Origin: Zychaea mexicana
Lineage: Eukaryota > Mucoromycota > Mucoromycetes > Mucorales > Lichtheimiaceae
Direction: 5' to 3'
Length of the DNA stretch: 64,000 nt
Assembly (NCBI RefSeq): GCF_025766255.1
Contig: NW_026516683.1
Location: 124,001-188,000, forward strand
The notes under the pieces are model-generated. The model was not told the DNA's origin. It saw only the letters and a program-made list of their open reading frames with translations, and did no database searches. Shown piece after piece: positions 49,901 through 62,202 of the stretch. Each line of letters starts with the position of its first letter. The stretch's first letter is position 1. A program made the translations under genes and the position numbers.

Positions 49901-51324
49901 ATTGATATCACTTTATTAGAAGTTGCTGATAATAACGACCCGTTCTTTCTTTCTTCACAGCGTTATATGGGACGAGACTCTGCTGCCACCCAAAGCCAAC
50001 TATTCCCCGTTCAGTTACAAGAGTGAGGATCCAATTCAAGTGGATCAAGTCAAGATCGGCCATATCCAAAAGTTCTTTGTCAATTACATCAACAACGACA
50101 ACCTCGGTCAGATTGCCAACTCTCATCTTGCTATCTCTGACAAGTCGCCGATGGGTGCGATGGATGGTCGCTGTGTTCGTTTAGCACAGCTGCATTCTTT
50201 AGCTGTTGGTAAGTTTTCCGTTTTTTACTCACATCCCTTGACATTGACCATAAATACTTTATAATATAGACTTCCCAAAGACAGGACGACCTGCAAGATT
50301 CGACGACGATCTGCGAGCGAGGATGTTTCCCGATTTCATGCAGAAACAAGACAAGAGGAGCTACCAATCTGATAAGGTGCTTGGCAGAATATACCGATAC
50401 ATTGAAAGCAGCGATTACGAGCATTACCGCGAAAAGCTATTGGAAGACTCGACCTATGATCCACGCGTATGGCTGGCGGGCAGTGAAGAGTACATCATTG
50501 AAGCGCGTGACACGCAGACGCGTTACAATCGTGATATTTGCGCGCTCATGAACCAATATGGCGTGTACACAGAAGCTGAGCTGGTATCAGGCTACGTGAT
50601 GGAATGGAAGAAGCGGACAAGTACACGTAAGAGCATGTTTGAACAGACTACGCAGGTTGTTCGGGCGGTCAAGTTGATGCAAAAGTCGTATCGCAAGGAG
50701 TTTCTGACGAATATCGACAAAAAGGATGAGCCGCTGTCCAAAGATGCCCTTGAACTCAAGGCGGCAGCGTGGTATTATGTGACATATCATCCGAAGGAAA
50801 GATTACGGTTCCAATCGACAGAAACTCGCGCATTGTTCAGTTTCCCATGGGTGGCTTATGACTACATTTGTGAGATCGCTGTACGGAACACGCATCGACT
50901 AGTGGAACAATCCATGTTGGATCCTATACCAGAAACATTGATAGATCTGCATCGCAAGGATATGTTTGCGGATATACGCATCGCATCCTATACTATTGAC
51001 TCGGATGAAGATGACGACGACGACGACGATGATGATGATGAAGAAGAAGAAGATGACGACGACGACGACGACGACGACCCAGACGATGATGATGAAGACG
51101 CGGACGATGGCGAACTGGAAGACTCCATGCCGACTTTCAAAATCAGTGATATTAAGAAACAACTGCAACAAAAAGATACCCAACCACGAGTCCATCATGC
51201 GGAAACAGCAGCAGCATCGTCGTCAACATCAACAGCACCCAACTTTGCCCCTCCTTTGGGTACTTATGTTGAAATTGGTGCAGATGTCACGGACGAACAA
51301 TTACAGCAACTGCTGACTTTGTAA
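46979..51324 (+). CDS. RdRP: RNA-dependent RNA polymerase of the RNA-silencing pathway, with N-terminal RRM
   Basis: Eukaryotic RdRPs copy single-stranded RNA into double-stranded RNA that Dicer turns into small RNAs. Five exons can be joined, the first four boundaries being 46979-47169, 47276-48869, 48983-49890 and from 49961, giving about 1330 residues. Exon 1 encodes an RRM-like fold (HCLLLSNLNRETIAETLNDY). The catalytic core spans the exon 2-3 join, GQ|CFSTTTPT, then IERNGYTFSDGVGKIS. The metal-binding motif is SGGDLDGDDY near 49870, with all three Asp residues of DLDGD intact, so the enzyme should be active. FRNPCFHPGDVR is also conserved. Near 51005-51115 an almost pure Asp/Glu tract of about 40 residues precedes a conserved-looking tail (FKISDIKKQL). 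The PIF1 gene follows 122 bases downstream on the same strand. The middle of exon 2 has a Gln/Asn-rich insert. Confidence 0.96.
51002..51111 (+). repeat. GAC/GAT/GAA-repeat encoding an acidic run in the RdRP
   Basis: A degenerate trinucleotide tract within the RdRP coding region gives a long Asp/Glu run. It is in frame and probably length-variable between strains. Confidence 0.85.
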
Positions 51325-51446
51325 AAAATCTAATCCCCCCCCTCCCCACTTTCAACGCGTTCGAGACGCGTCGCCTGTATATTTTCTTCCTCTTTCACTC
51401 CTCCCTCACTTCCATCCAGTACACAAAAGCTCATAAATAATAAAAA

Positions 51447-54298
51447 ATGAGTCACAATCACATGTCGCGCTCAAATACAAACTCTGCAAAAGATCAAAAG
51501 ATTTTTAGCTACTTTAATCGAAAACCTATGCAATCGACATTGGCGCAACAACAACAAACACCATCAACTCCACAAGCACAACCAACACCTATAACAACAT
51601 CTTCGCGATTCCCTGCTCCAGTTCGACCTGGAACCTACAATAATCAACCATCGTCAGCAACAACAGCCTCGACAGCTATTGATTTAACAGAAAGCGATGA
51701 AGACGATTTACTAATTATCGAAAATGAAACCAAAACATTCGATCGGGGCATTCGTGTTGCTGATTCAACTACAACAAGTGCGAGTGGTTTTGGTAGTCAG
51801 GGCATACAGACGCAAGAATTGTCCAGTAATTCTAAATACAAAAATACGCCAACATACAACTATGAACAGCAACGAAAACCTGTATTCTCGAGCCTTGATT
51901 CTCAACAAGCAACAACAGCAGCAGCAGCAGAGGAATTCCATCCAGTGACAAAGCAACGTGTTGTTCCTGTAGAACGCAAGATAGTGACACCGTCCGGAAT
52001 GTCCTTAACGGATCGACCCACGACAACCTCATCATATACGTTACAAGGAGCTGGTATGGTATCTGCTCAAAGACCTTTGGCATCGCGTTGGAAACAGACG
52101 GTTAGCACAAACCAACCATCATACGCGACCAGTTATACCCCGCCATCATCAACATCTACCACATCATCATCCATGAAACGCTCTTATAGCTCTACTATTG
52201 CATCGGCATCTGATTCTTTCTCCTCCTCCAATAACAATTATCCTTCTATCTCATCATCGTCATCATCATCATCGTCTTCATCGACCTTTGCTGCCAACAA
52301 ACGCCAACTCCCAACAACGTACTTTACCTCATCATCTGCTGCTTTGTCATCACTCAGCGGAACCCCGTCACGTGCAGGCATCACGAAAGGATTCAAATCG
52401 ATATCTACATCACGGAAAAGCTTTGGCAATAACAACGGCAACAAATCATTCCGAGGAGGATCTTCATCATTTGGTGGCGGCAGCGGTAATATGAAGAAGA
52501 ATAATTCGTATCGACCGCCACTCTCTTCAGAACAACAAAAAATCTTTGACATTGTCGTACAAGAACGCCACAGTATCTTTTTCACGGGTTCAGCTGGCAC
52601 TGGCAAATCTGTATTATTGAGAGGTAATAACCATATAAATGGCATCTGTTTTTTCTATTTGTTAATCAAAGTAACATATGCATTTTTGTAGCCATCATTG
52701 ACGCACTGAAAGACAAGCACCCGGACGGTGTTGCTATCACGGCCCCTACGGGTATTGCAGCATGCAATATCAGTGGTAGTACGATCCATAGCTTCGCAGG
52801 AATTGGTCTTGGTCAAGATCCGGTTGGAAAATTGATTGAAAAAGTGAAGCACAACAGCAAAGCCAATGATCGGTGGAAAAGAACCAAAGTTTTGATCATT
52901 GACGAAAGTAAGTGACTCTTCCTCTTTTTAGGCTTTTTGTAGCAGTTCAAGGAAACCAGGCCTTAACCATTGTATATAGTTTCCATGGTCGATGCCGAGT
53001 TGTTTGATAAAATTGAAATGATTGCTCGTTTTCTCAAGGGGATCAATAAGCCTTTTGGTGGTATACAGGTAACATATATCATCTACAAAGTTTCTGTTTA
53101 CGGATTGAAAAGAATGCGTTCTGATCTAACTAATGTTGTTGCTATGTAGCTTATCGTTACCGGTGACTTTTTCCAATTGCCGCCTGTGAATAGATTTGGT
53201 ATCCAACGATTTGCATTTGATTCTAAGGCCTGGTCAACTGTCATCAAGAAGAACTTCATGCTGAAACAAGTGTTCCGTCAAAAAGACTCGGGTATGTTTG
53301 ATATTAATGCAAAAGTGACATGTAAAAAATTAGAGCTTACTGACAATATATGTATAACTTGCAGAATTTGTCGAGATATTGAACGAAATGCGTTTGGGTC
53401 GCTTATCCGCTAAAGCTATCCAAAAGTTCAAGTCACTTTCGCGGGTTCCGGAAACACATAGCATGATTGAACCAACTGAGCTGTACGTTTCCATTCGCCT
53501 CGTACTCAACTTCAACATGATTGATGTGCTTGTAATATTCACAATCTGTATTTATGCATGTAGATTTCCTCTCCGCGATCAAGTCGACAAATCCAACAAT
53601 GCACGACTCGACAGTTTGCCCGGAAAGTTGAACACATACAACGCGCATGACACTGGCGATAAAGCCAAGGTGGAAGGCTGCATTGCTCCTGTGCAGGTCC
53701 AACTCAAGGTGAATGCACAGGTCATGCTGCTCAAGAACATGGATCAGAACCTCGTGAATGGATCGCTGGGTATTGTGGTCGGATTTGCGGGCGATAAGGG
53801 TTACTCCAACGCAAGTGAAATCAGATCGCGCATGGCTCCTTCGCGGTTCCAAGGAGGAGCTGAAAATGAGATTGATATAGATCTTATAATGAAGAATCAA
53901 TATCCTATTGTCCAGTTCACGGATGGACGAGAAGTTTTGATTGAAAGTGAAACTTGGAGCATCGAGCTACCAGGTAACAAAGATACAACTACTTGTGTAA
54001 AATCATGTGGGCTTTCGGATATACTGATTACAAAAAAAATTTAGGTGGTGAGATAGTTGCTTCGAGAACTCAAGTGCCTCTCATGCTGGCATGGGCCATG
54101 AGTATTCACAAGTCTCAGGGCCAAACACTGGACAGTGTTCGTGTGGATTTGGGCAAGGTTTTTGAAAAGGGCCAAGCATACGTCGCATTATCCCGAGCCA
54201 CTTCACTCAACTCTCTTCAGATCTTGAACTTTAATGAAGCCAAAGTGCAAGCTCATGACCGTGTCGCAGAATTCTATCGATCGTTAGCGACTGTGTAA
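51447..54298 (+). CDS. PIF1: PIF1-family DNA helicase
   Basis: PIF1 helicases are 5'-3' DNA helicases that act at telomeres, G-quadruplexes, replication forks and in mitochondria. The ATG at 51447 opens a disordered N-terminal third (Ser/Thr/Gln rich) with [11 protein letters not shown] at residues 15-25. The helicase core follows: Walker [16 protein letters not shown] at the end of exon 1 (near 52600), then [13 protein letters not shown], Walker [16 protein letters not shown] across an intron, [20 protein letters not shown] motif near 53710, and the C-terminal [19 protein letters not shown] and [11 protein letters not shown]. These are the full set of superfamily 1B motifs. Seven short introns interrupt the core and all joins keep the frame. 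There is no obvious mitochondrial presequence. AATAAAAAAC near 54319 may be the polyadenylation signal. It converges with the Vps17-like gene, which ends 175 bases away. Confidence 0.96.
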
Positions 54299-54473
54299 AC
54301 AACAATTGTACACCACAAATAAAAAACACACACTCTACATAAGCGTCTCTTCATACCTACTTGATACAAAAAGGAGAACGGGCTTTAATGCACTAGTTTA
54401 GCGGAGAGAGGAAAAGTTCTTTTTATTAGTATCATTACGTAGTATTTTAACAACTATACAAATAGGTTTTTTA

Positions 54474-56453
54474 TTATGATGATGGATGCTTTATACGGGT
54501 GAGCATGCTTTGCCAAGCAGCTAGCTTTTGTCTTTCAAGAATCAGTTGGCTTTTGGCGTAGTCGCGGATGGAAGTTATCATGTCATTCGCAGTTTGGGGC
54601 TTATAACGTTTTTCAAGATCTTCGTCATAGTGACTATCAACACGCTCGTAGCGCTGCAATGCGTCATGCTCAACGAGTCGAGCCTACCATACGCAAAACA
54701 AATAAGATGAGTTACCAGCTGGACACATCTTTCACCTGTACAGATATTCCCCTGCCCCCTCGGCCTCCAACCCTCAAATGGAAGAATAGTGCTACTTACG
54801 TATTCCAGCTCAGCAATAGCGTCATTTGCTTGATCACGATCTATGTTGGACGAAGATTTGAGCCGTTCGACGTTGCGCAGACTTGACTCTGTCCGCTTCC
54901 GACTTGCAAAATAGTCCGAGAGTGCCGACAACCGTCGCGTCATGATCCCTTGTGCGTTCATTGCGTTTTTGATTTGATAGTCTACTTCTTCCCCTAATGT
55001 TTCATTCAACGAAATTTCCTAGTAAAACCGAAAGGGCAGAAAAGAAAGTGTCATCGGTCACAGATCCCCATCTATTGACATAAACACACAAAATAGGTAG
55101 AAACTTTAAATTTACCTGCAATAGCTCAATGCTGTGTACCTGTTGACAGGCTTTGACGATATACTTATAAATGCTACGTGCAGAGTTTAACAAAAGAGGC
55201 GGGTTAGAACAGATATAGACGCGATAACTGTATGCAGCAAAGCAACGTCGAGTACATACACAAAGAGTTCTGGATGTCGCTCCATACCACCATATGTTAT
55301 CCACATTGAAGCCAATTCCATCCATGCTTGTGCGCTGCCTAGAGTAGTACAGGGAAAAAAAAGTTTAAACACCCTTTCTCACTCTTTCTTCCTTGCATTT
55401 TCCAGGTTCAGCAACAACAACCACAACAGCTTCCATCATCCTTCTAGTCTCTCGGTCTGAGATTCCATTTTTTTCTAACCTTTTTGCTCACGGGCTACTC
55501 GAGATAAACAAGGCTGCAAGTGACCAAGGTAAAGGCGAAATGCATCGATCTGTTCACTGAGTAGCCAAAATTCGGGTTCAAGATCCTCGTTGCGTATCGT
55601 AGCACTATGTCGTCGTTTGGATTTTGATGTCTTTTTCTTGTTCAACTGTGGTCGGAACTTTTTTTTTTCATGTGAGGTACTTTATAGTTTAGTACAACAA
55701 TAACAACAAAACCCTGTTTTTTAAACTCTTGGACTTCGCGCTTGGCCTGAATCGAGTATGATCATGGGCTTCAGCGGAGCCCTAGGAAGAACACATTTCT
55801 CGTAGTTACCACCACCACCACCACCACTTGTGTTGAGAGACAGAGAAAGATAGGAGAAGCTTACCTACCCCGACATCACTCTCGACAAACTCACGTAATC
55901 CTTCACTTTGCTGGATCCTTTCATGGCTTGCTATTCGATCGAGCCAATGTTGTATTTTGATATCGGGATTAGGTAATCCATTCTGTCGCCGCCCATCATG
56001 ATCATGATCATCGTCCTCGTCGTCGTCGTAGTTGTTGTTATTTTCGTTGCCACTGACAAGTTCGACCCACCAATGCCGACTAAGCATCCGTTTTTGTTTG
56101 TCATACTTTGCTCTCGGGCAGATGGGAAGAACGGGTATATACACGTCGTCAAGTGTTGCAGTCAGGTGGCCGTAAAGTTTCTCGAGTTCGCTGTAATATC
56201 GAGGAATACGTCGTTGTTTATGTCTATACTTGACAAGCGTTGTCTTTTGAAAACATAAGGAAATACTCTCTTTTTTAATGACTTTTGAGTGGGGGTGGAA
56301 ATCACTTACAAGAGCCTGTATCCAAAAGACCGGATCTGTGCGATTGTAATCGACAGTAGTGATCTGGAGGTACAATTGAGGGAATGGTTGATGGCTTGTA
56401 GTGGTGGTAGTGGTAGTAGTTAACTCATCTTGGTGCCAGCCCTCGAGTGACAT
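54474..56453 (-). CDS. VPS17: Vps17-like sorting nexin (PX-BAR, retromer-associated)
   Basis: PX-BAR nexins bind phosphoinositides and bend endosomal membranes; Vps17 pairs with Vps5 in the retromer complex that recycles receptors from endosome to Golgi. From the ATG at 56453 (MSLEGWHQDEL) a PX domain can be followed: QLYLQITTVDYNRTDPVFWI, then after an intron RRIPRYYSELEKLYGHL, IPVLPICPRAKYD, IKIQHWLDRIASHE and FVESDVG. The last block matches the end of Vps17 PX domains. The classical Arg-Tyr-Ser phosphate site is partly kept (RYYSELE). Later exons give a helical BAR region (SAQAWMELASMWITYGGMER, NAMNAQGIMTRRLSALSDYF) and a tail ending in ILERQKLAAWQSMLTRIKHP. An Asn/Asp/His-rich insert lies within the PX domain near 56040-55985. 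Another PX-BAR nexin (Vps5, Snx41) is possible but fits less well. Confidence 0.72.
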
Positions 56454-57058
56454 GGTGTAACTTCTTCTTCGTCTTTCCCTTCTCACACTTCTTTCCGTTT
56501 TACTGCTCTTCTACTGATCGAGTGGAAAAACGATTGAGTCGAAACGGGCAGAGAACCTCTCTCAGGGGTTTCCGTGTGTGTGTGTGTGTTACAAGAGATT
56601 AAGAGAAAGAGAGAGAGAGAGGAAGAGGGAAACGAGTTATATAAAGAAAAGAAAAAGAAGAAAAAGAACAAAGGAGAAGAAAATAAAAACACCAGAATGG
56701 GTTTCTTTAACTACACTCTTTCTACTTCACCTCTGCTCAGGTGGTGAGTGGGTGAGTGGGTGGAACCAACTGGCATTGTTTTCCGGAAAAGAATCGATTG
56801 TACGACCATGACGAGAAGAACTTGTACACATGTACGCACAGCATCGTAATCTTAAATAAACAATTGTGCTGTGTGTATGTATGTGACGACAACACATATT
56901 AATTGTATCGGAACATTGATACCACGGACTAAGGGTATGTGTATTTCTGTATGTGTTGAGGCAGTGTAAAGGAAATAGGATCGCGTTTATATTTACTATA
57001 AAGAAGATTGGGGGACAACGAGGAAGAAGTGCAAGTCTTGAAGGTGTTTGTAAGTCTG
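56454..57058. other. VPS17 upstream region with GT and GA microsatellites
   Basis: (TG)n at 56574-56589 and (GA)n at 56604-56622 lie 120-170 bases upstream of the VPS17 ATG, and TATATAA reads on the minus strand at about 56638-56645. The rest is the 3' flank of the CDC4-like gene. No gene is seen. Confidence 0.6.
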
Positions 57059-60000
57059 CTACACAAGGTCTCCTTCTTTTTCCAATCCACACACGCCATA
57101 GTCCAGCACTTCAAATGAAGTGATATTATCCCTAGGAAGACCAACACATTTAGTTTCTCATTTGTACAGTCTTTCTTGTCACTGATAGTAAAAGAGAATT
57201 CTACCTGTGTACTGCTGCGACGCACCGACGACGATCAAACGCCACACGCCACACTCCATTCACCCCTGTGATGAGATCCCGGACATGTCTTCCAGTCTTG
57301 ATATCCCACATTTTCAATCCACCTTCAGAGCCAGAGATGACCTTCGTCTCGTCATGATGGAAACATGTAATCGCTCCCCGATGTCCACTGAGCACATGCT
57401 GGCACCCACCATTATCCGGTGACCACACCCGTAGTGATGAATCTGCCGCTGCTGATACGAGATAGCTAGGTGTCAAGCCGAGTAAGCCGACCAAGATTGA
57501 ATGGCCCTCGAGCACCTTGAGACAGTGGCCATGCTCCATGTCCCATATCCGTACTGTGCTGTCCATACTTCCACTCATGCATCGCTGGCGCTCTGGATCA
57601 ATGACGACGGTGTATACTTTCTGACCATGGCCTGCCATCCGATGGAGTAACACACCTTCCTCTACGTTCCATACGCACACCGAACAGTCGTAACTACCGC
57701 TTACAAGCCGGTTTCCGTGTGCTGCTAGCGCGCGTACCGAATGATGGTGGCCCGCAAGCGTATGCATAAACCATGGATTAACACCCACGCCATTGAATGG
57801 CTCGTCACGATCGAGGTTTGGTAGTCGCCATACACGTAAGGTTGAGTCGCGTGAGCCAGTTACGATTAATGGGACGCTGGGCTCCATCCTGCCGTTGACG
57901 AGTGTGGGTATGATGATTTGCAGACATCGAACGGTGGATGTATGGCCGAGAAAGACATGCGTGCACACGCCTTGCCGGATATCCCATACGCGTACACTAC
58001 GATCTGTGGAACCGCTAACCAGCGTATTCCGGTAATACTGCAGTGCCCACACACCGCCTTCGTGACCTTGTAGTGAATGGTACCGCTGTCCTGTAGCAAT
58101 GTCATAGATATTGATCAGACAATCGTCTGCACCTGAAATAATCTTGTCGCCATCGACAATTTCCAGACACGTGACTACGTGGCCCGGATGACCCTCGAAA
58201 CTTATTCGTTCTGCGCGTCCATGCTTCCAGTTCTGGCGTATGGTGAAACGCCGACGGTATATATCCTTGTAAGGGTGATTCGGTGCCTTTAACTTGCCCT
58301 TTCGATTAAAAGTTTCGTTGATACCGCCGTCGATATCCATCCTGCTCGTGCTACTACTGGTGCTTCTGCTGCTGCTGCTTCTGCTGCCGCTGTTGTTGCT
58401 GTGGCCAGTACCATGATGCTGACGATGCATATCGTAGTTACTGGAATTGCTATTATTGTTATTATCGCTGCCATTTATAGCGTTGGTACTGTACTGATTG
58501 ATACCAGCACCATACCAAGCTTGTCGCCACTGAACACCACCTTGATGGAGATGAGGTACACAATCAGCTACTAGCTCTTTATCAATATCATCATCATCAT
58601 CCTCTTCTTCTTCTCCCTCGCCATCTTCTGCCGTATCCATATCCGAATGTTCCAACATTGACGCAGTGGATAGCGTAGCCGAAACAGTTTCTTCATCTTC
58701 TTCTTCCTCCTCGTTTTCATCACCCAGGGTATCTTGATCTTCTTCATTGTCATCCTGCCAAGGGTCATTATACTCGGCGCTTTCCTTGTCCAATAACCAC
58801 TTCCAAGTCCCCATATCCGAATCAATGATCGACCGCCATTTGTGACTGACACATGCAGCACGACAGAGTGATACAACATCCAAGTAACTTATCACGTGAA
58901 GCGCCAATTCAAGCGGAAGCGATGCAAGGAAATCTCGCTTAAGCGCGGGAACAATAATGGAATTGACAAACTGCAGTGTGTTGGTGGACGAGCGTTTGAG
59001 AAGCTGGAACAACATGTATGATTGTAGGTCAGGTGGAAGCGTGCCATATGCGTGGACCATACTCGGTAATTGATGCAATGTGTCGGCAATGTTGGAATCA
59101 AGGTCAATGTCATAATCTTCTAAAGATATCGATGTTGCTGTTGCTGCTGTCGCTGGTACGGCCGCTACTGCTGCCGCTGCTGCAGCAGCTGATGCAGCTG
59201 ATGATAATGATGATAATGCTAATGCTAATGTAGGTGTTGCAGTGGATGAAGATCCTGTTGCTGCCGTTGTTGCTGTGCCGATGACTGCATCGTCATCGTC
59301 ATTTAAATTTACTGGATAAGACGGTGATGGTATGGCGTACTTATCAATGTATGCTTCAGATTGTCCTTGTCTCGTTGTTGTTGCTGTAGAAATGGTGTGA
59401 TTTGGTGGTAAGAACGTTTCAAGCCGTGCTCGTTTTTTGTTATAAATAGCATTTGATGATGAAGACGTAGAAGATGATGCGCTGTTACTCGAAACGGATC
59501 CGCGTCGCTTGTTGGCTAGAAGATACTCATGATGCTGATGCTATTAAGCAATAGAAAATAAACCGCTCCATCGTTCAGGACTAGAAGAAACTTTTGTGGA
59601 TCTTTGCCCTTTTTCTTTTTTGGTTGCATGTTTGTTTTCCTCACATGGTTCCTCCTCATATCCAACACCACGATCATCTTTTCCCGCCCTCGTTTCAGTT
59701 GTATCATGGCTTCAATTACCTTATCCATTCGACCGATGGCTCGTGTGCTATATACTCTATAGGGTCTAAGACTGGGAGGCGTTACTGCGTCGGACAGTGG
59801 GTATGCTGTTGGGTTGTTGCTGTTGTTATGGTTGTAGTGACGGTGACGATTGCGTGGAATAGTAGAGCGATCGAGATGATGAGATGCAGAGTTGTTATTA
59901 GAAGAGGACGAGGTCAATAGTAGCGGTGAAGGTTCCACGAGAATTTGGACAGTGGTTGGTGCTGATGATGATGACGAAGGGGTTGATGATGCTGGAAAAG

Positions 60001-60145
60001 AGTTATTATTGCACGTGGTGTTGACTGATAATGGAGGATGAGACGGATTAACCTGAGATGGAGTTGTCGTTGCTGATGTAGAATGCATTATGGTATGAGT
60101 GGTGGTACTGCTGGTAGTAGTACCGGGTGTCGTAGGCGGTAACAT
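57059..60145 (-). CDS. CDC4: Cdc4/Fbw7-type F-box and WD40 protein, SCF ubiquitin-ligase receptor
   Basis: These proteins bind phosphorylated targets such as cyclins and CDK inhibitors through a WD40 propeller and link them to the SCF ubiquitin ligase through the F-box. Three exons (60145-59645, 59540-57205, 57131-57059) join in frame to 969 residues. The last intron splits AAVHR and DNITSFEVLDYG, matching the conserved end of this family. The N-terminal 350 residues are Ser/Thr/Asn/Ala rich. A helical dimerisation-like region (LHQLPSMVHAYGTLPPDLQS) precedes the F-box (LASLPLELALHVISYLDVVS, then CRAACVSHKWR). An acidic insert (near 58750-58570) and a Ser/Asn linker separate F-box and propeller. 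At least seven WD repeats follow, e.g. SGADDCLINIYDI, SGSTDRSVRVWDI, TGSRDSTLRVWRL, SGSYDCSVCVWNV, SGSMDSTVRIWDM and SAAADSSLRVWSP. Confidence 0.93.
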
Positions 60146-60712
60146 TGCTTGTCAAATGATAAGGAGGAGGGGCGAGTGGTTGTTGTTTGTGGAATCGTGT
60201 ATTAGAGTGTTAGAAGTAGAATTTGGCCACCCGCAATGAAAGTGGAGGCATGGCTTTGAAAGTAAGCCATCATATGAATTTGGATCAAAATTGGGTCACC
60301 TTAGTGATATTGAGCTATGTCAAATGAATTTAAGCTAATCTTAATAAATATGAATATGACCCACATGAAACACAACGTCAAAATACTCTTGCGCATACCG
60401 ATCTATACTATGTATAAGACCGTAGTGTGTTCAATTTTCAGTAAATGCCAGCTTTCAACCACTGTATTTTGATTAGCCACATCAAGGAACTTGCCAATCA
60501 TTTTTTTTTCACTATAACCATTATTATATATGAAGCAGGACAATCTTTTGCGATTGACTTGTCAGCTTGTCGATGTTATATTTAAATTAAAAAAAAGTAT
60601 TTTATAAATTATACTTTGATAGTAAAAATGTAAAATTGAAGGGGTGCGTCATGAGTAAGATGATGATGGCTATTATCGTGCCAATGATGAGGGTATGAAA
60701 TGGCAGCAGTAA
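60146..60712. other. CDC4 upstream region
   Basis: AT-rich spacer between the CDC4 start and the end of the possible small gene on the same strand. No coding signal is seen. Confidence 0.5.
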
Positions 60713-61447
60713 TCAATATTGTATAGAATCTCGCATAGTTTGGGCCATATGCGAGTCCAATATGCTGGTGACGGTGTTGTTTTGGAGGTTTCTTTGGTAG
60801 TTTGTTTAATACAAAAGATGAGGTCGATAGTGATTGAGGTTGGTACATACTTCGAGTACACGATGAACATCAAACCAATGCATAAGGTGGGTCGTGGTGG
60901 TGCGAGTGCCATTATGCTGACACCAGCAAAGAACTCGTCTTCCAGAACGGAATCTGATGTGCCATCGGACAACTCGACTGCATTCCCGTGTTGTCATGAG
61001 TAGCCAAAGCATTGGGTAAATACGACATGTTAACGACAGGAGTCGAGGGAGTAGTAAATATGCCTTGTTCTCATTGATATTGTCTCGTAGATCGGTTATC
61101 ATCTTCTTCATGTGTGAGATAATCATGAACGATTAACATAGAAAATTGGACGGTTAAATATTATAATTTGATATATAGAACAGGTGGGATAAGCATCAAG
61201 TTTATACCTTGTGCATACAATATCAATCATTGTATTTGCTTACACTAAATCCTTTGCTTATAACTCCATTTGCCCATCTTGAAAAAAGACTATTGCTTGA
61301 TGTAGAGGCTATAATCAATGCTTGCTTGTATTCAGTTTCGGCAATAGACCTATATTCATGTGAGTATTGGCCCCTCAAAAGGAGTTCAGGAAGGCTGTTG
61401 TCTGCTGTAAAGTTATCTTGTAACCATTCGTGACAATCCCTATTCAT
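60713..61447 (-). CDS. Possible small gene of unknown function (about 165 residues, four exons)
   Basis: From an ATG at 61447 the frame reads MNRDCHEWLQDNFTADNSLP and continues through YRSIAETEYKQALIIAS to a GTAAGC donor at 61243. Likely next pieces are KMITDLRDNINENK (near 61105-61060), ELSDGTSDSVLEDEFFAGVS (near 60985-60925) and, after a GTATGT donor near 60849, NNTVTSILDSHMAQTMRDSI ending at 60713. The first and last joins are good. The middle intron (about 49 bases) has a weak donor, so the model is tentative. The pieces look like a soluble, helical protein with one hydrophobic stretch (LCIGLMFIVYS). I do not recognise the family. It may instead be a decayed gene. Confidence 0.38.
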
Positions 61448-62202
61448 TTGGTTGCGAGAAAAGAAGCGCCAAGCTAAAGTAAGTAATGATACTTTCTACT
61501 AATATGCAAAGGAAAAAAAGGCTCGAAAAACAATTACCACTTAAAGGTGATGGCGTTGTAACTCATTGTCACTGCCTTAGTTAGTAGTCGTGAAGAATGA
61601 AAAGGCTCGGCTACTAATATATGTGTAGTTGGTGGAGAAAAGAAAGAAGATGCTCACCACAAAGCTTGTTGCTTCGCAATAAGCACCGTCATTGAATAGA
61701 GAGCGTTACTATGGGTGCAGCAAGAGGAGGGTCACTTATCACCATGAAAAGCCGCGTCCCAAGGTGAACTTTGGTTTCTGATCCAATAAGATATAACTCA
61801 TTTAAATTACATGTCAAGTTATGCAGCCGACATCATTTACTGTTATATGGTGAAACCATACCATCGACTTCGCTTACTGTTACACATAGAGTGTTATTAT
61901 TAATTTACGAGCCTTCTTCACCTTCACGTGTAAAGAGAGACAGGGTGTCAATTGTAAACATAAACAACACCTCAGGGACTACGATTCCCCAACTCAAAAG
62001 AAGAAAAGTGAGGTAAAGCTCATTTTATCTTACTGCTGCTTGATGCGTGACGCGTAAAGAAAACAACTCTATTGTGGTGTATAACTATCCAAGCATTTAT
62101 CGTGAACGATGCGATGATACGTGCTTTATTTATTTATTGTTTTCATAGTACTGCGACATTTTTATACTAGTTTTTTTTTACCTGTGGGCTACATAGCAAG
62201 TA
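61448..62202. other. Intergenic, nothing recognised
   Basis: Short ATG-led stretches with donor-like ends (near 61560 and 61690, minus strand) could be 5' leader exons of the small gene, but the phases do not fit a coding extension. Nothing else is seen. Confidence 0.4.
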
